From Micrococcales bacterium (lineage in GTDB: Bacteria > Actinomycetota > Actinomycetes > Actinomycetales > Dermatophilaceae), in contig JAUNUZ010000180.1 of the NCBI GenBank assembly GCA_030537915.1, forward strand, positions 1 to 5,603: a stretch of 5,603 nt of DNA, written 5' to 3'. Below are positions 4,802-5,603 of this stretch, piece by piece (the stretch's first letter is position 1; each line of letters starts with the position of its first letter). The notes under the pieces were generated by a model, which searched no databases, had not been told where the DNA came from, and saw only the letters and a list, made by a program, of their open reading frames with translations. A program made the position numbers and the translations under genes.

Positions 4802-5603
4802 TCACAGGTGGTGCCGTTGGCCGAGCTTCTCCTGCTCGTATTCGGCGCTTGCGCGCTGCGTGCTCTCCAGCTCACTGACCTGCGACACCGGCACGTCCCA
4901 CCACGCCGAGCCGGGCGGGTTCTGGCCCAGCAGGTCGGTCTCGATGTAGAGGACCGTAGCGCGCTCGCTGGCCCGCGCCTTCGCGTAGTTTTCCTTGAAC
5001 TCCTCGATCCCGTTGCAGCGCAACACGTCCGCGCCCCAACTCGCGGCATTGGCCGCCAAGTCGAAGGGCACATTCTCGCCGTCGAGACGCCCCGTCGCGT
5101 CGTTACGCATCCGGTACCTCGTGCCGAAGCGCTGCGACCCGCGCGACTCGCTGAGGGCACCGATCGAGGCATAACCGTGGTTCTGCAGCAGGACGATGAT
5201 GACCTTGAGGCCCTCGGCGACGATCGTGGCGATCTCCATCGGCAGCATCTGATAGGTGCCGTCACCGACGATCGCGACGACCTCACCGTCGTTGCCCTTG
5301 GCCATCCGCACCCCCATGGCTGCGGGGATCTCATAGCCCATGCACGAGAAGGCGTACTCCAGGTGGTATTCCTGCGGCGTGCTCGCCCGCCACAGGCACT
5401 GCAGGTCACCTGGCATCGAGCCGGCAGCGTTGATGACGACGTCGGCCGGCCCCATGAGCTCGTTCAGCGCCCCGAAGACCTCGGTCTGCGCGGGCAGTGG
5501 GGACTGGTCTCGGTGATAACACTCATCGACGACCTGCTGCCAGTGCGCGTCGAGGCCCTTGGCGCGCGTGCGGTAGGCGTCGCCGACCGACCAGTCCGAG
5601 AGC
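4802..5603 (-). CDS. iolD: 3D-(3,5/4)-trihydroxycyclohexane-1,2-dione hydrolase, C-terminal part
   Basis: IolD is a thiamine-diphosphate enzyme that opens the ring of 3D-(3,5/4)-trihydroxycyclohexane-1,2-dione to 5-deoxy-D-glucuronate in myo-inositol catabolism. The visible part is the last 266 residues; the start lies beyond 5603 (whole enzymes are about 620-640 residues). The frame is open from the window edge, beginning LSDWSVGDAYRTRA. The cofactor-binding C-terminal domain is present: INAAGSMPGDLQCLWR, EYAFSCMGYEIPAAMGVRMA, then the ThDP/metal motif from GDG (5266-5258) to the Asn of QNHGY 26 residues on. The IolD-like end follows with GADVLRCNGIEEFKE, ATVLYIETDLLGQNPPG, WWDVPVSQVSELESTQ and a tail of YEQEKLGQRHHL. 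All expected residues are kept and I see no lesion. It is the first visible gene of a minus-strand unit that continues with the TSUP permease. The damaged iolC lies about 4 kb further on the same strand, beyond the plus-strand block. Other ThDP enzymes such as acetolactate synthase lack the WWDVP ending. Confidence 0.96.
   Translation of the reverse strand, partial: LSDWSVGDAYRTRAKGLDAHWQQVVDECYHRDQSPLPAQTEVFGALNELMGPADVVINAAGSMPGDLQCLWRASTPQEYHLEYAFSCMGYEIPAAMGVRMAKGNDGEVVAIVGDGTYQMLPMEIATIVAEGLKVIIVLLQNHGYASIGALSESRGSQRFGTRYRMRNDATGRLDGENVPFDLAANAASWGADVLRCNGIEEFKENYAKARASERATVLYIETDLLGQNPPGSAWWDVPVSQVSELESTQRASAEYEQEKLGQRHHL

Overview
The window is GC-rich throughout, uses GTG starts, and carries an inositol-1-phosphate synthase of the actinobacterial type. 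This points to a high-GC Gram-positive actinomycete; I cannot name the genus. The theme is myo-inositol. Two minus-strand pieces belong to inositol catabolism (iolC at the left, iolD at the right edge). Between them lies a plus-strand block with a GntR/HutC-family regulator, the biosynthetic gene ino1, and an unrelated small FtsK/SpoIIIE-like protein.

Layout: 1-84 may hold the start of a further minus-strand gene, overlapping the iolC stop as ATGA. 81-853 (minus) is iolC, 5-dehydro-2-deoxygluconokinase, damaged twice: about 60-70 N-terminal residues are missing and there is a one-base frameshift near 311-314. 854-981 is a divergent control region with a TTGACA box towards iolC and a palindrome, TGTCCTGACA on the minus strand. 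982-1722 (plus) is the GntR-type regulator, probably an IolR-like repressor. 1723-1902 holds a hairpin over the regulator's stop codon, a second palindrome with the same 8-base core GTCCTGAC, and a GC-rich hairpin before ino1. 1903-2982 (plus) is an intact ino1. 3096-3779 (plus) is an FtsK-like P-loop protein whose Walker A lysine is replaced by cysteine. 3780-3982 is a convergent intergenic stretch with one hairpin and no gene I can support. 3983-4765 (minus) is a TauE/SafE-family permease. 4802-5603 (minus) is the C-terminal 266 residues of iolD, whose start lies beyond the window.

How the genes could work together (inference): Ino1 makes inositol phosphate from glucose 6-phosphate, which actinobacteria use for phosphatidylinositol and mycothiol. 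IolD and IolC break inositol down. The regulator sits between the two functions, and similar palindromes flank it on the iolC side and the ino1 side. One inositol-sensing repressor might therefore control both synthesis and degradation. The iolC lesions, if they are not assembly errors, would leave the catabolic pathway broken at the kinase step unless another copy exists elsewhere.
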